Origin: Virgibacillus_R byunsanensis
GTDB lineage: Bacteria > Bacillota > Bacilli > Bacillales > Amphibacillaceae
NCBI RefSeq assembly: GCF_042675965.1
Contig: NZ_JBHTKJ010000007.1
Coordinates: 62,001 to 126,000 of the forward strand
Length of the DNA: 64,000 nucleotides
Direction: 5' to 3'
The number at the start of each line of letters is the position of its first letter. The first letter of the stretch is position 1. Made by a program: the position numbers and the translations under genes. Shown here one piece after another: positions 44,117-52,153 of this stretch. The notes beneath the pieces were generated by a model. That model did not search any database and was not told the origin of the DNA. It saw only the letters and a list, made by a program, of their open reading frames with translations.

Positions 44117-45463
44117 ATGTACATGGAAAGGGTAGGCAAAAGTGTAGCATCTAATCATAGTGAAACAGATGAAAAATATCTTTGGCATCATCTAAAACCG
44201 TATAATCCCGAAGCTACAATGATTGCAGAATCATCAAGTGGTGCTTGGGTTACGACTGATCAAGGGGAAACCTTCTTAGACGGAATGTCTGGTCTCTGGT
44301 GTGCCAACATTGGTTATGGCAGAGAAGAACTGGCACAAACCGCCTTTGATCAAATGAAGAAACTCAGTTATTTTCCGCTGTCACATTCACATCAACCAGC
44401 CATTGATTTAGCTGAAAAAATTAGTGATTGGCTTGGCGGAGATTATGTTGTATTTTTTTCCAATAGTGGTTCAGAGGCAAATGAATCCGCATTTAAGATT
44501 GCTAGACAGTACCATCAGCAAACAGGGAATAAAGGAAAATATAAATTTATTTCCAGATACAGAGGGTATCATGGCAACACGTCTGCAGCGCTAGCAGCTA
44601 CTGGCCAGTTTCAACGGAAATACTTATATGAACCACTCGCACCTGGATTTTTACATGTACATCCTCCAGATAGCTACCGGGATGAACCGTACGTAGATCG
44701 GGCAAACGAAATGGATCTGATGATGAAGTATGAAACGAGTGAATCGATTGCCGGTGTTATAATGGAACCGATCATTTCAGGGGGAGGTATTTTAATTCCA
44801 CCTGATGATTATATGACAAAGGTGAAGAAGATTTGCGAGGAGCATCATGCGCTATTAATAGCAGATGAAGTAGTTTGTGGGTTTGGTAGAATGGGAGAGA
44901 AATTTGGCCATCAGCATTACGGGGTGAAGCCTGATATTGTTACGATGGCAAAAGGGTTAACAGGAGGCTACTTACCTCTATCAGCTACTGCTGTACGAAG
45001 GGATATTTACGAATCGTTCAACGGAGATGGGGAGTTTGACTTCTTAAGGCAAAATAATACGTTTGGCGGTCATCCCGTATCTTGCGCAGTAGCATTGAAA
45101 AATCTGGAAATTTTAGAGAGAGAAAATCTAGTAGAACAGTCAAACGTACTAGGTGAAAAGTTATTAACGGAATTGAAAGAATTGGAAGCAATGAACAACG
45201 TTGGAAATGTGCGTGGCAAAGGTTTAATGATAGGTATGGAACTCGTGACAGACAAGATGAGTAAAGAACCAATTGACGTTGAAAAAGTGAATCAGGTTAT
45301 CGCTGCATGTAAGAACAGAAACGTCATTATTGGTAAAAATGGTGTGACGGCTGCAGGGTTTGATAATGTGTTAACAGTAGCCCCACCTCTTTCGATAACC
45401 GATCAAGATTTAGTATATATAGTTAAGGTTCTAAAAGAATCTGTAACAGAAGTACTAACTTAA
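44117..45463 (+). CDS. Class III omega-aminotransferase, beta-alanine/taurine-pyruvate type
   Basis: About 448 residues. Fold-type I PLP enzyme motifs are LWHHLKPYNPEATM, GLWCANIGYGREELAQTAFD, FFSNSGSEANESAFKIARQY, LLIADEVVCGFGRMGEKFGH, and the PLP lysine in VTMAKGLTGGYLPLSA. Close relatives transfer the amino group of beta-alanine or taurine to pyruvate. With MmsA the product would be malonate semialdehyde, so beta-alanine fits best. The start is uncertain (GTG 44114, ATG 44117, ATG 44123), with only a weak ribosome site, possibly coupled to mmsA 24 bases upstream. Confidence 0.85.
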   Translation: MYMERVGKSVASNHSETDEKYLWHHLKPYNPEATMIAESSSGAWVTTDQGETFLDGMSGLWCANIGYGREELAQTAFDQMKKLSYFPLSHSHQPAIDLAEKISDWLGGDYVVFFSNSGSEANESAFKIARQYHQQTGNKGKYKFISRYRGYHGNTSAALAATGQFQRKYLYEPLAPGFLHVHPPDSYRDEPYVDRANEMDLMMKYETSESIAGVIMEPIISGGGILIPPDDYMTKVKKICEEHHALLIADEVVCGFGRMGEKFGHQHYGVKPDIVTMAKGLTGGYLPLSATAVRRDIYESFNGDGEFDFLRQNNTFGGHPVSCAVALKNLEILERENLVEQSNVLGEKLLTELKELEAMNNVGNVRGKGLMIGMELVTDKMSKEPIDVEKVNQVIAACKNRNVIIGKNGVTAAGFDNVLTVAPPLSITDQDLVYIVKVLKESVTEVLT

Positions 45464-45484
45464 AATAAGAAAGGAGAAAGTTAC

Positions 45485-45784
45485 ATGAATGTGAAGCGTA
45501 AAAATAATGATTTTCGTTTTGATGTGGCCCACCGGGAAGCGCTGATAGGTTGTGCATTAGCTGCGTTTAACATTATTTGGTGGTACGGGTTTGCTTATGG
45601 AATGGGATCAAAACCGCCAGAGGAATATGCGTATGTATTTGGTTTTCCAGCCTGGTTTTTTTATAGCTGTATCCTAGGATTTCTTGTAATGGTTGCATTA
45701 GTGTTTATCGTCGTTAAATTTGTACTAGTAGAAGTTCCTTTTGATGCACAAGAAAAAGAAGATGATGAGGTGAATTCGGCATGA
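45485..45784 (+). CDS. YhdT-like (DUF997) small membrane protein, PanF partner
   Basis: 99 residues with two membrane segments (ALIGCALAAFNIIWWYGFAY; AWFFYSCILGFLVMVALVFI) and an acidic tail. It resembles YhdT, which in E. coli lies directly before panF and is regarded as a subunit of sodium symporters of this group. It overlaps the following panF-like gene by 4 bases, and AGAAAGGAG precedes the ATG. Its role in transport is inferred from this pairing. Confidence 0.8.
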   Translation: MNVKRKNNDFRFDVAHREALIGCALAAFNIIWWYGFAYGMGSKPPEEYAYVFGFPAWFFYSCILGFLVMVALVFIVVKFVLVEVPFDAQEKEDDEVNSA

Positions 45785-47250
45785 ATTGGGGAGTAATTAT
45801 ACCGTTAATTATATTTTTAATGATCGTTTTTGCAGTTGGTATATGGTCTAACCGCAAGATGGCTTCCTCCAAATCATTTCTTAGTGATTATTTTCTAGGA
45901 AGTCGTGAATTTGGAGGTCTCGTGCTCGCGATGACCATGGTTGCTACATATGGTAGCGCATCCAGTTTCTTAGGTGGACCGGGTGCCGCGTATTCCATAG
46001 GTTTAGGCTGGGTACTCTTGGCCATGACACAAGTAGCAACAGGTTATTTTGTCTTACTTATTTTAGGTAAAAAATTCGCCATTGTAACGAGACGCTATAA
46101 CGCGGTTACATTGATTGATTTTTTGAAAGAAAGATATAAAAGTAAGACTGTCGTATTGCTATCATCTGGTAGTATTATTATATTCTTATTCTCGGCAATG
46201 GCTGCCCAGTGGGTAGGTGGAGCTTACTTAATTCAAACCTTAACTGGCATATCGTACACGAGCGCATTATTTATTTTCACGATATCCGTTTTAGTGTATG
46301 TCATTATTGGTGGATTCCGTGCGGTTGCGATCACCGATACGATTCAAGGGATTGTTATGTTCTTCGGGACGTTGATCCTGTTGATCGCGGTTATTATTGC
46401 AGGTGGCGGGTTATCGAATATCTTTGCTGACTTAGTTGGAGAGAACCCTAACTTAGTAACACCTTATGGACAAGACGGTCAACTGACTGGTTTATACGTG
46501 TCCTCCTTCTGGATACTGGTTGGTGTTGGGGTTGTCGCACTGCCGCAGGTTGCCGTGAGGGCGATGTCCTATCGTGATTCGAAATCGATGCATAAAGCAA
46601 TCATGATCGGGACGGTTGTTGTCGGGTTTATTATGTTGAACATGCACTTAATCGGTGTATTCGCAAGACCAGTTATGCCAGGAATTGAGGTAGCTGATCA
46701 GGTTATCCCGTTAATTGCCTTAGACACGTTACCACCTTGGGTAGCTGGTATTGTACTCGCCGCACCACTTGCAGCGATGATGTCAACAGTCGATTCATTG
46801 CTACTATTAGTTAGTTCTGCTGTTGTGAAAGATGTGTACATTAACTACATTAAGCCAAAAGCATCGTATGACCATGTCAAAAAAGTGAGTATGGGCTTCA
46901 CAACGATTATTGGTGTTATCGCCTTTTTACTAGCGATCAATCCACCTGATTTGCTCATATTCTTAAATCTATTTGCATTTGGTGGACTTGAGGCAGCATT
47001 TGTTTGGCCGATCGTCTTAGGTTTATATTGGAAGTTTGCCAATAAACACGGGGCAATTGCTTCGATGGTTACAGGGATTGGGTCCTATATAGGTATTCAT
47101 TTCTATAATCAGGAATTCGGTAATTTACTAGGTGTTCACACGGTAACCGTACCTGTTTTCTTATCACTCGTAGCATTTATTGTCTTCAGTATTCTATTTA
47201 AAAAAGAAGCATATGAATTTCCAACACAAACACTCAAACAAGAGGCATAA
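45781..47250 (+). CDS. panF: Sodium/pantothenate symporter (PanF-like)
   Basis: 489 residues, about 13 membrane segments, sodium:solute symporter family. It shares long PanF stretches: DYFLGSREFGGLVLAMTMVA, GGPGAAYSIGLGWVLLAMTQ, LGKKFAIVTRRYNAVTL, and FGGLEAAFVWPIVLGLYW, all close to the E. coli protein. Pantothenate is therefore the likely substrate. The preceding YhdT-like gene supports this. Other SSS transporters (proline, acetate) do not share these stretches. In this operon it would feed a catabolic hydrolase rather than CoA synthesis. Confidence 0.85.
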   Translation: MNWGVIIPLIIFLMIVFAVGIWSNRKMASSKSFLSDYFLGSREFGGLVLAMTMVATYGSASSFLGGPGAAYSIGLGWVLLAMTQVATGYFVLLILGKKFAIVTRRYNAVTLIDFLKERYKSKTVVLLSSGSIIIFLFSAMAAQWVGGAYLIQTLTGISYTSALFIFTISVLVYVIIGGFRAVAITDTIQGIVMFFGTLILLIAVIIAGGGLSNIFADLVGENPNLVTPYGQDGQLTGLYVSSFWILVGVGVVALPQVAVRAMSYRDSKSMHKAIMIGTVVVGFIMLNMHLIGVFARPVMPGIEVADQVIPLIALDTLPPWVAGIVLAAPLAAMMSTVDSLLLLVSSAVVKDVYINYIKPKASYDHVKKVSMGFTTIIGVIAFLLAINPPDLLIFLNLFAFGGLEAAFVWPIVLGLYWKFANKHGAIASMVTGIGSYIGIHFYNQEFGNLLGVHTVTVPVFLSLVAFIVFSILFKKEAYEFPTQTLKQEA

Positions 47251-47265
47251 GGAGCGTATTAAATC

Positions 47266-48489
47266 ATGAATGTAACCAAAGAAGATCAAATCAAGAGAGA
47301 CTACGAACGTGTAGTCTCTCTTACACAACAACTCGTTCGAATCAAAAGTGTATTTCGCCCGGAAGACCCAGAAGCAAACGAAGAAAAGGTTGCTAATTTT
47401 GTTGCGAATTATTTACGTAAAATTGGCATTGAAGTGCACATGGAAGAAGTGGCACCAGGACGTCCGAACGTGATTGGTGTAATCGATTCTGGAAAGCCAG
47501 GTAAAACGTTATTATTTGAAGGGCACACAGATGTGGTAACAGAAGGGGATCCGTCCAGTTGGAAACATGATCCGTTTGGTGCTGAAATCATCGAAGGAAG
47601 AATGTATGGCCGTGGCACAAATGACACAAAAGGAAATCTTGCCTGCATGATTACCGCTGCCCAATCGCTTGTAGAAGATAAGGAATCCTTTACTGGAAAA
47701 ATCATTCTGTGTATCCCCGTTGATGAAGAAAGCATGATGCTTGGGATTAAACACTTTATCAATCAAGGATGGGCAGATGATGTCGACGGGGCGATTATTT
47801 GTGAACCAGAAGAAAATCAAATCTGTGTCGCACAACGCGGAGCATTACGTATTAAAATTACCGTTGTTGGGAAAATGGCGCACGGTGCTATTTCCTGGAG
47901 TGGTGTGAACCCGAACTGGCGCATGGCTAAGATTATCACAGCACTTCAGCAGTTGGAACAAGAAGAACAGGCAACACACGGAGAGCATAAATATTTAAAA
48001 TGGCCAAGCATTACACCAACCATTTTACAAGCACCAGTTAAAGGGGATGCCCAAATTAATGTGATTCCAGAACGTTGTATGACGACATTGGATATCAGAA
48101 CCGTTCCCGATCAAGATCATCAGGATTTAATCAAAAAAATCGAACAAATCTTTACTGACTTAAAAGCGGATGATAAAGATTTCAAAGTGGAATATGAAAT
48201 TATCGAAGACCGTCCAGCGACAGAAACCGATAAAAATCAACCTGTTGTCCAGTCCGTTTATAACGCTGTAAAAGATGTATTAAATGAAGAACCAAGGTAT
48301 AATGGCGTACCAGGTGCGACAGATGGCACATTCTTACATGTCCACGGTGTACCAATCGTGACAATCGGTGCTGGGGATAGGGATATTCCACACCAAATAA
48401 ATGAATATGTAGCGATTGATGAACTCGGAACCACAACCCAAATATATCGCAAAGCAGCACTTGATTTTCTAAACGGAGATGGTAAGTAA
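47266..48489 (+). CDS. M20-family metallohydrolase (ArgE/DapE type), candidate pantothenase
   Basis: 407 residues. Di-zinc motifs are LLFEGHTDVVTEGD (His, Asp), YGRGTNDTKGNLACM (bridging Asp), IPVDEESMM (catalytic Glu), IICEPEE, and a distal His in IPHQINEYV. A dimerisation lid sits about residues 190-310. M20 enzymes cleave N-acyl-amino-acid amides. Pantothenate is N-pantoyl-beta-alanine, exactly that bond type. Placed between a PanF-like transporter and enzymes that fit both products, it is my candidate for EC 3.5.1.22. AGGAGCG precedes the ATG. ArgE- or DapE-like activity is the alternative. Confidence 0.75.
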   Translation: MNVTKEDQIKRDYERVVSLTQQLVRIKSVFRPEDPEANEEKVANFVANYLRKIGIEVHMEEVAPGRPNVIGVIDSGKPGKTLLFEGHTDVVTEGDPSSWKHDPFGAEIIEGRMYGRGTNDTKGNLACMITAAQSLVEDKESFTGKIILCIPVDEESMMLGIKHFINQGWADDVDGAIICEPEENQICVAQRGALRIKITVVGKMAHGAISWSGVNPNWRMAKIITALQQLEQEEQATHGEHKYLKWPSITPTILQAPVKGDAQINVIPERCMTTLDIRTVPDQDHQDLIKKIEQIFTDLKADDKDFKVEYEIIEDRPATETDKNQPVVQSVYNAVKDVLNEEPRYNGVPGATDGTFLHVHGVPIVTIGAGDRDIPHQINEYVAIDELGTTTQIYRKAALDFLNGDGK

Positions 48490-48490
48490 C

Positions 48491-49546
48491 ATGACGTACA
48501 AAATTGCCATTATCCCTGGAGACGGAATTGGAAAAGAAGTGATGACACAAGCAGTTAAAATGCTGGATGCGATAACAGCTCATGAGTCGATTGACATTGT
48601 CTATGATCAATTTGACTGGAGTTCAGAATACTATTTAGAGCATAATCGCATGATGCCAGAAGACGGTTTGGAACAATTAAAAGGCTATGACGCTATTTTA
48701 TTTGGTGCGATTGGTGACGCCCGGGTACCTGACCATGTGTCCGTCTGGGAATTAATCATGCCAATTAGAAAGTCATTTCAACAGTATGTGAATTTTCGTC
48801 CTGCTAAACTATTAAACGGGATTGAAAGCAAGCTTAGAGGAGATAAGCCGATCGATTTTGTCATTTTAAGAGAAAATGCAGAAGGTGAATATTCAAATGT
48901 TGGCGGATCCCTGTTTGAGGGCGAAAATCGAGAAATGGCCATTCAAAATACGGTTATGACTAAGCAAGGTATTGAGCAAATCACCGAATTTGCCTGCAGG
49001 TATGCAAGGGATAATAACTTAAAAAAAATAACGAATGCGACTAAATCGAATGCGATCATCCATACGATGCGGTTCTGGGATAAAACAGTGGAAAATGTAA
49101 TGGAACAAAACAAAGATATCGAGTATGAAAAATATTATGTTGACGCACTGGCTGCCTATTTTGTGCAACGACCAGAAGACTTTGAAGTAGTACTCGCGTC
49201 CAACTTATTTGGTGATATTCTATCAGACTTAGGTTCTGCGATTGTTGGCGGACTCGGGATTGCCCCATCAGCTAATATTAATCCAGCAAAAGAATTTCCA
49301 TCCATGTTTGAACCAGTTCACGGGTCAGCACCAGACATAGCTGGACAAGGAATCGCAAATCCAATTGCACAAATCTGGTCACTGGCACTTCTGTTTAATC
49401 ATTTAGGCAGAAAAGATATCCATGATAAAATTCTCTCTTCAATTGAGGAATTATTAGTTGAAAAATCAACGCTCACTACCGATTTAGGTGGCACTGCAAC
49501 AACCGAACAAGTCGGTGATAAATTAGTCAAGATACTTTATACGTAA
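48491..49546 (+). CDS. Decarboxylating 3-hydroxyacid dehydrogenase (LeuB/tartrate DH type), candidate dimethylmalate dehydrogenase
   Basis: About 351 residues of the isopropylmalate/tartrate/D-malate dehydrogenase family: YKIAIIPGDGIGKEVMTQAV, FGAIGDARVPDH, FVILRENAEGEYSNVGG, YYVDALAAYFVQRPEDF, and SNLFGDILSDLGSAIVGGLG with the metal aspartates. Such enzymes oxidise and decarboxylate malate-like acids. 3,3-Dimethylmalate, the pantoate breakdown intermediate, would give 2-oxoisovalerate and CO2. ATG 48491 is used since homologues start here and GGAG lies 12 bases upstream. D-malate or tartrate is the alternative substrate. Confidence 0.8.
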   Translation: MTYKIAIIPGDGIGKEVMTQAVKMLDAITAHESIDIVYDQFDWSSEYYLEHNRMMPEDGLEQLKGYDAILFGAIGDARVPDHVSVWELIMPIRKSFQQYVNFRPAKLLNGIESKLRGDKPIDFVILRENAEGEYSNVGGSLFEGENREMAIQNTVMTKQGIEQITEFACRYARDNNLKKITNATKSNAIIHTMRFWDKTVENVMEQNKDIEYEKYYVDALAAYFVQRPEDFEVVLASNLFGDILSDLGSAIVGGLGIAPSANINPAKEFPSMFEPVHGSAPDIAGQGIANPIAQIWSLALLFNHLGRKDIHDKILSSIEELLVEKSTLTTDLGGTATTEQVGDKLVKILYT

Positions 49547-49558
49547 TGGAGTGTTAAC

Positions 49559-50308
49559 ATGTCAGTAGAAAATAAAACAATTGTAGTAGCAGGTGCTGGT
49601 GGCGGCATGGGCAAAGAAATCGTCCGATTATTATTAGCAGATAAAGCAAATGTTGTCGGCTGTGACATAAATGTTGAAGGTCTCTCGGAATTTCAAACAG
49701 AAGGTAATTTTCTCGCATTACAAGGTGATTTACTGGATGAAGCGGTTGTAAAAGACATGTTTGATCAAGCGAATACCACATTTGGCGGGATAAATGGGCT
49801 TGTCAATGCAGCGGGTATTGCCCAGCGCGCAACACCGATTGAAGAAGTTAGCTTAAAAGCGTGGCACAAAATCATGAATTTAAACATGACGATGGCCTTT
49901 TTAACGTGCCGGGAAGCGGTCCGATATATGAAAGAAAACAAGGCAGGATCAATTGTTAATATCGGATCGGTTTCAACGACCAGACCAAGACCTGGTTTAC
50001 AGTCATACGTTGCCTCCAAAGGCGCAATTGAATCATTCTCAAAAGCCTTAGCGCTGGAGTTAGCACCAGATAAAATAAACGTTAATATATTACACCCAGG
50101 TCCTTGTGATACGAGTATGCTGGAGCAATTTGCAAAAGAAGGCGCCAATATTGATGAAGTTAAGGATAGTGTATTTAAACAGAGTGTACCATTAGGCGAG
50201 TTACTAACGCCGATTGATATCGCCAATTCTGTCAAATTCCTACTATCTAATGAAGCTAAAATGATAACAGGAACCGTCATGCATGTAGACGGTGGCAGAA
50301 GCGTATAA
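49559..50308 (+). CDS. Short-chain dehydrogenase, candidate pantoate 4-dehydrogenase
   Basis: 249 residues, classical SDR. The cofactor loop is VVAGAGGGMGKEIVRLLL with CDIN acidic end (NAD preference), followed by LVNAAGIAQR, catalytic Ser in IVNIGSVSTTRP, and YVASKGAIESFSKALALELA with Tyr and Lys. In the proposed route it would oxidise the primary alcohol of pantoate to an aldehyde (EC 1.1.1.106). The next gene is an aldehyde dehydrogenase, the logical following step. TGGAG precedes the ATG. Confidence 0.75.
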   Translation: MSVENKTIVVAGAGGGMGKEIVRLLLADKANVVGCDINVEGLSEFQTEGNFLALQGDLLDEAVVKDMFDQANTTFGGINGLVNAAGIAQRATPIEEVSLKAWHKIMNLNMTMAFLTCREAVRYMKENKAGSIVNIGSVSTTRPRPGLQSYVASKGAIESFSKALALELAPDKINVNILHPGPCDTSMLEQFAKEGANIDEVKDSVFKQSVPLGELLTPIDIANSVKFLLSNEAKMITGTVMHVDGGRSV

Positions 50309-50328
50309 CGTGGTTAGGAGGTAAGTTA

Positions 50329-51771
50329 ATGAAAAATATGAAGATGTATGTGAATGGGAAATGGGTGGAAAGTTCGAACAACGACCGAATTGATGTCAAA
50401 AATCCGTCCAACGGTGAGGTGATCGCAACGATTCCCCGGGGACAAGCTGAAGATGTTAATGCTGCTGTCCAAGCAGCAAAAGTAGCTTTTCAAAGCGAGG
50501 AATGGCGTAGTGTTAAAGCCTTCGAACGGGGACGGTTATTAAATAGAATCGCTCAAAAAATTATGGATAATCGAGATGAGTTAGCAAGACTAGAAACAAT
50601 GGACGTCGGAAAGCCCTTAGCACAAGGCTATGCAGACATCGATGCAGCAGTAAGATACTTTGAATTCTATGCTGGTGGAGCAGATAAAGTAATGGGAGAC
50701 ACAATTCCGATTGAGGACGGGCTGATTGATTACGTGGTCCGTGAACCAGTAGGGGTAACAGCTCATATTGTTCCCTGGAATTATCCAATCCAAATCCTGT
50801 CCAGAAGTGTAGCAGCAGCCATTGCAACGGGTAATACCGTAGTCGTTAAAAGTGCAGAAGACACACCGAAGACAGCAACACGAATTGCAGAATTCTTTGA
50901 CGAGCTGGACATACCGGATGGCGTGTTTAATCATGTGACCGGATATGGATATGAAGCAGGCGCAGCCCTGTCCTCACATCCGGAAATCAACCATGTTACC
51001 TTCACCGGATCCGTACAAACAGGAACAGCCGTTGCCAACGCAGCAACCAAAAATGTCGTTCCTGTAACACTGGAGCTTGGTGGGAAATCACCTAATATCG
51101 TCTTTGCCGATTGTAATGTCGAAAAAGCAGTTGAAGGTGTTGTCAAAGCAATCATTCAGAATGCCGGTCAAACCTGTTCTGCCGGATCGAGGTTACTTGT
51201 TGAAGAGTCATTTAAGGATGCGTTCCTGGAAAAAGTAGTCGATCGTTTTAAAGCATTAACCGTTGGCCCAGCACTAGAGGATAAAGATCTCGGCCCCATC
51301 TTAAACGAAAAACAGTTTAATCAGATTATGAAGTTTATCGAACTAGCGAAAGAAGAAGGAACAATCGTGACTGGCGGAAACCAAGTGTCGATTGAAAACG
51401 CAGAAAACGGATGTTACTTGGAGCCAACGATCATCGATAACGTATCGACCGATAGTAAAATCGCCCAAGAAGAAATCTTCGGCCCAGTCCTATCCGTATT
51501 CACGTTCAAAGACGACGGGGACGCTATTAGTCTCGCGAACAGTACAGAATATGGTCTCGTCACCGGAATATGGACCCAAGACATAAGCCGAGCACACAAA
51601 CTCGCAAGCCGAATCGACTCCGGCCAAATATTCGTCAACAACTACGGAGCAGGCGGTGGCGTCCAAATGCCGTTTGGCGGATATAAGAAAAGTGGATTCG
51701 GCAGAGAGAAAGGCTGGATCGCTTTGTATAATTATACGCAGGTGAAGAATGTGGCTATTAAGTATGATTAG
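50329..51771 (+). CDS. NAD(P)-dependent aldehyde dehydrogenase, candidate dehydropantoate dehydrogenase
   Basis: 480 residues. ALDH motifs are MYVNGKWVESSNNDRIDVKN, VTAHIVPWNYPIQILSRSVA, FTGSVQTGTAVANAA, LELGGKSPNIVFADCN, and the nucleophile in NAGQTCSAGSRLLVEE. The type resembles betaine/gamma-aminobutyraldehyde dehydrogenases. Here it could oxidise the pantoate-derived aldehyde to 3,3-dimethylmalate (EC 1.2.1.33). TTAGGAGG precedes the ATG. Last gene of the operon, followed by a terminator. Its 3' end is duplicated in decayed form at 53.6 kb. Confidence 0.8.
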   Translation: MKNMKMYVNGKWVESSNNDRIDVKNPSNGEVIATIPRGQAEDVNAAVQAAKVAFQSEEWRSVKAFERGRLLNRIAQKIMDNRDELARLETMDVGKPLAQGYADIDAAVRYFEFYAGGADKVMGDTIPIEDGLIDYVVREPVGVTAHIVPWNYPIQILSRSVAAAIATGNTVVVKSAEDTPKTATRIAEFFDELDIPDGVFNHVTGYGYEAGAALSSHPEINHVTFTGSVQTGTAVANAATKNVVPVTLELGGKSPNIVFADCNVEKAVEGVVKAIIQNAGQTCSAGSRLLVEESFKDAFLEKVVDRFKALTVGPALEDKDLGPILNEKQFNQIMKFIELAKEEGTIVTGGNQVSIENAENGCYLEPTIIDNVSTDSKIAQEEIFGPVLSVFTFKDDGDAISLANSTEYGLVTGIWTQDISRAHKLASRIDSGQIFVNNYGAGGGVQMPFGGYKKSGFGREKGWIALYNYTQVKNVAIKYD

Positions 51772-51785
51772 TAGTTGTGGGGAGG

Positions 51786-51828
51786 TGTCTATCAGGTTTG
51801 ATGATAGGCATCTTTTGTTTTTTTAATA
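51786..51828 (+). terminator. Terminator of the nine-gene catabolic operon
   Basis: TGTCTATCA pairs with TGATAGGCA, followed by TCTTTTGTTTTTTT. Strong rho-independent signal. A degenerate copy occurs at about 53700-53735. Confidence 0.85.
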
Positions 51829-51831
51829 ATG

Positions 51832-52080
51832 GATTTTCTGCGTTAGCAGAAAATCATCCTTCTCGAATTAGGCGAAAGAACTCCAGCTCGCTGGAGTTCC
51901 ACCTTATTGATTGTTGAGGTGGCGCGCGAGTTTTTGGCAATTGCGCGCGACTTTGATCGTCTACCGAGTGAGAAATCTAGTAAGGTGCGCGAGTTTTAGA
52001 GTATTGCGAGCGACAAAATGACAATGGTGAGCGACTTTGTGAACGCCCTGCGCGACAATCATGGAAAGTGGCGCTACTTT
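51832..52080. repeat. Hairpins A and B plus a 21-bp periodic array (class II, inverted)
   Basis: Hairpin A GATTTTCTGC-GTTA-GCAGAAAATC lies at 51832-51855, and hairpin B GAACTCCAGC/GCTGGAGTTC at 51878-51899. From about 51920 eight consecutive 21-mers can be aligned by eye (GGCGCGCGAGTTTTTGG.., TGCGCGCGACTTTGATC.., GGTGAGCGACTTTGTG..), a strict 21-bp phase with loose sequence. The motif GAGCGACTTT is the complement of AAAGTCGCTC in the 53-kb array, so this array runs opposite to the one beyond the NERD gene. Confidence 0.8.
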
Positions 52081-52153
52081 AACTTTATTTAAGATAGATA
52101 GTTTAATAGTAATATGCTATAATTCTTAAAACTAAATAAAAAAGGAGCTTATC

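Noticed and set aside
44117..45463. Taurine catabolism
   Set aside because: The aminotransferase resembles taurine-pyruvate transaminases, but there is no sulfoacetaldehyde acetyltransferase or taurine transporter. MmsA and PanF fit beta-alanine better.
48491..49546. leuB of leucine biosynthesis
   Set aside because: No leuA, leuC or leuD nearby, and the motifs resemble the tartrate/D-malate dehydrogenase branch in a catabolic operon.
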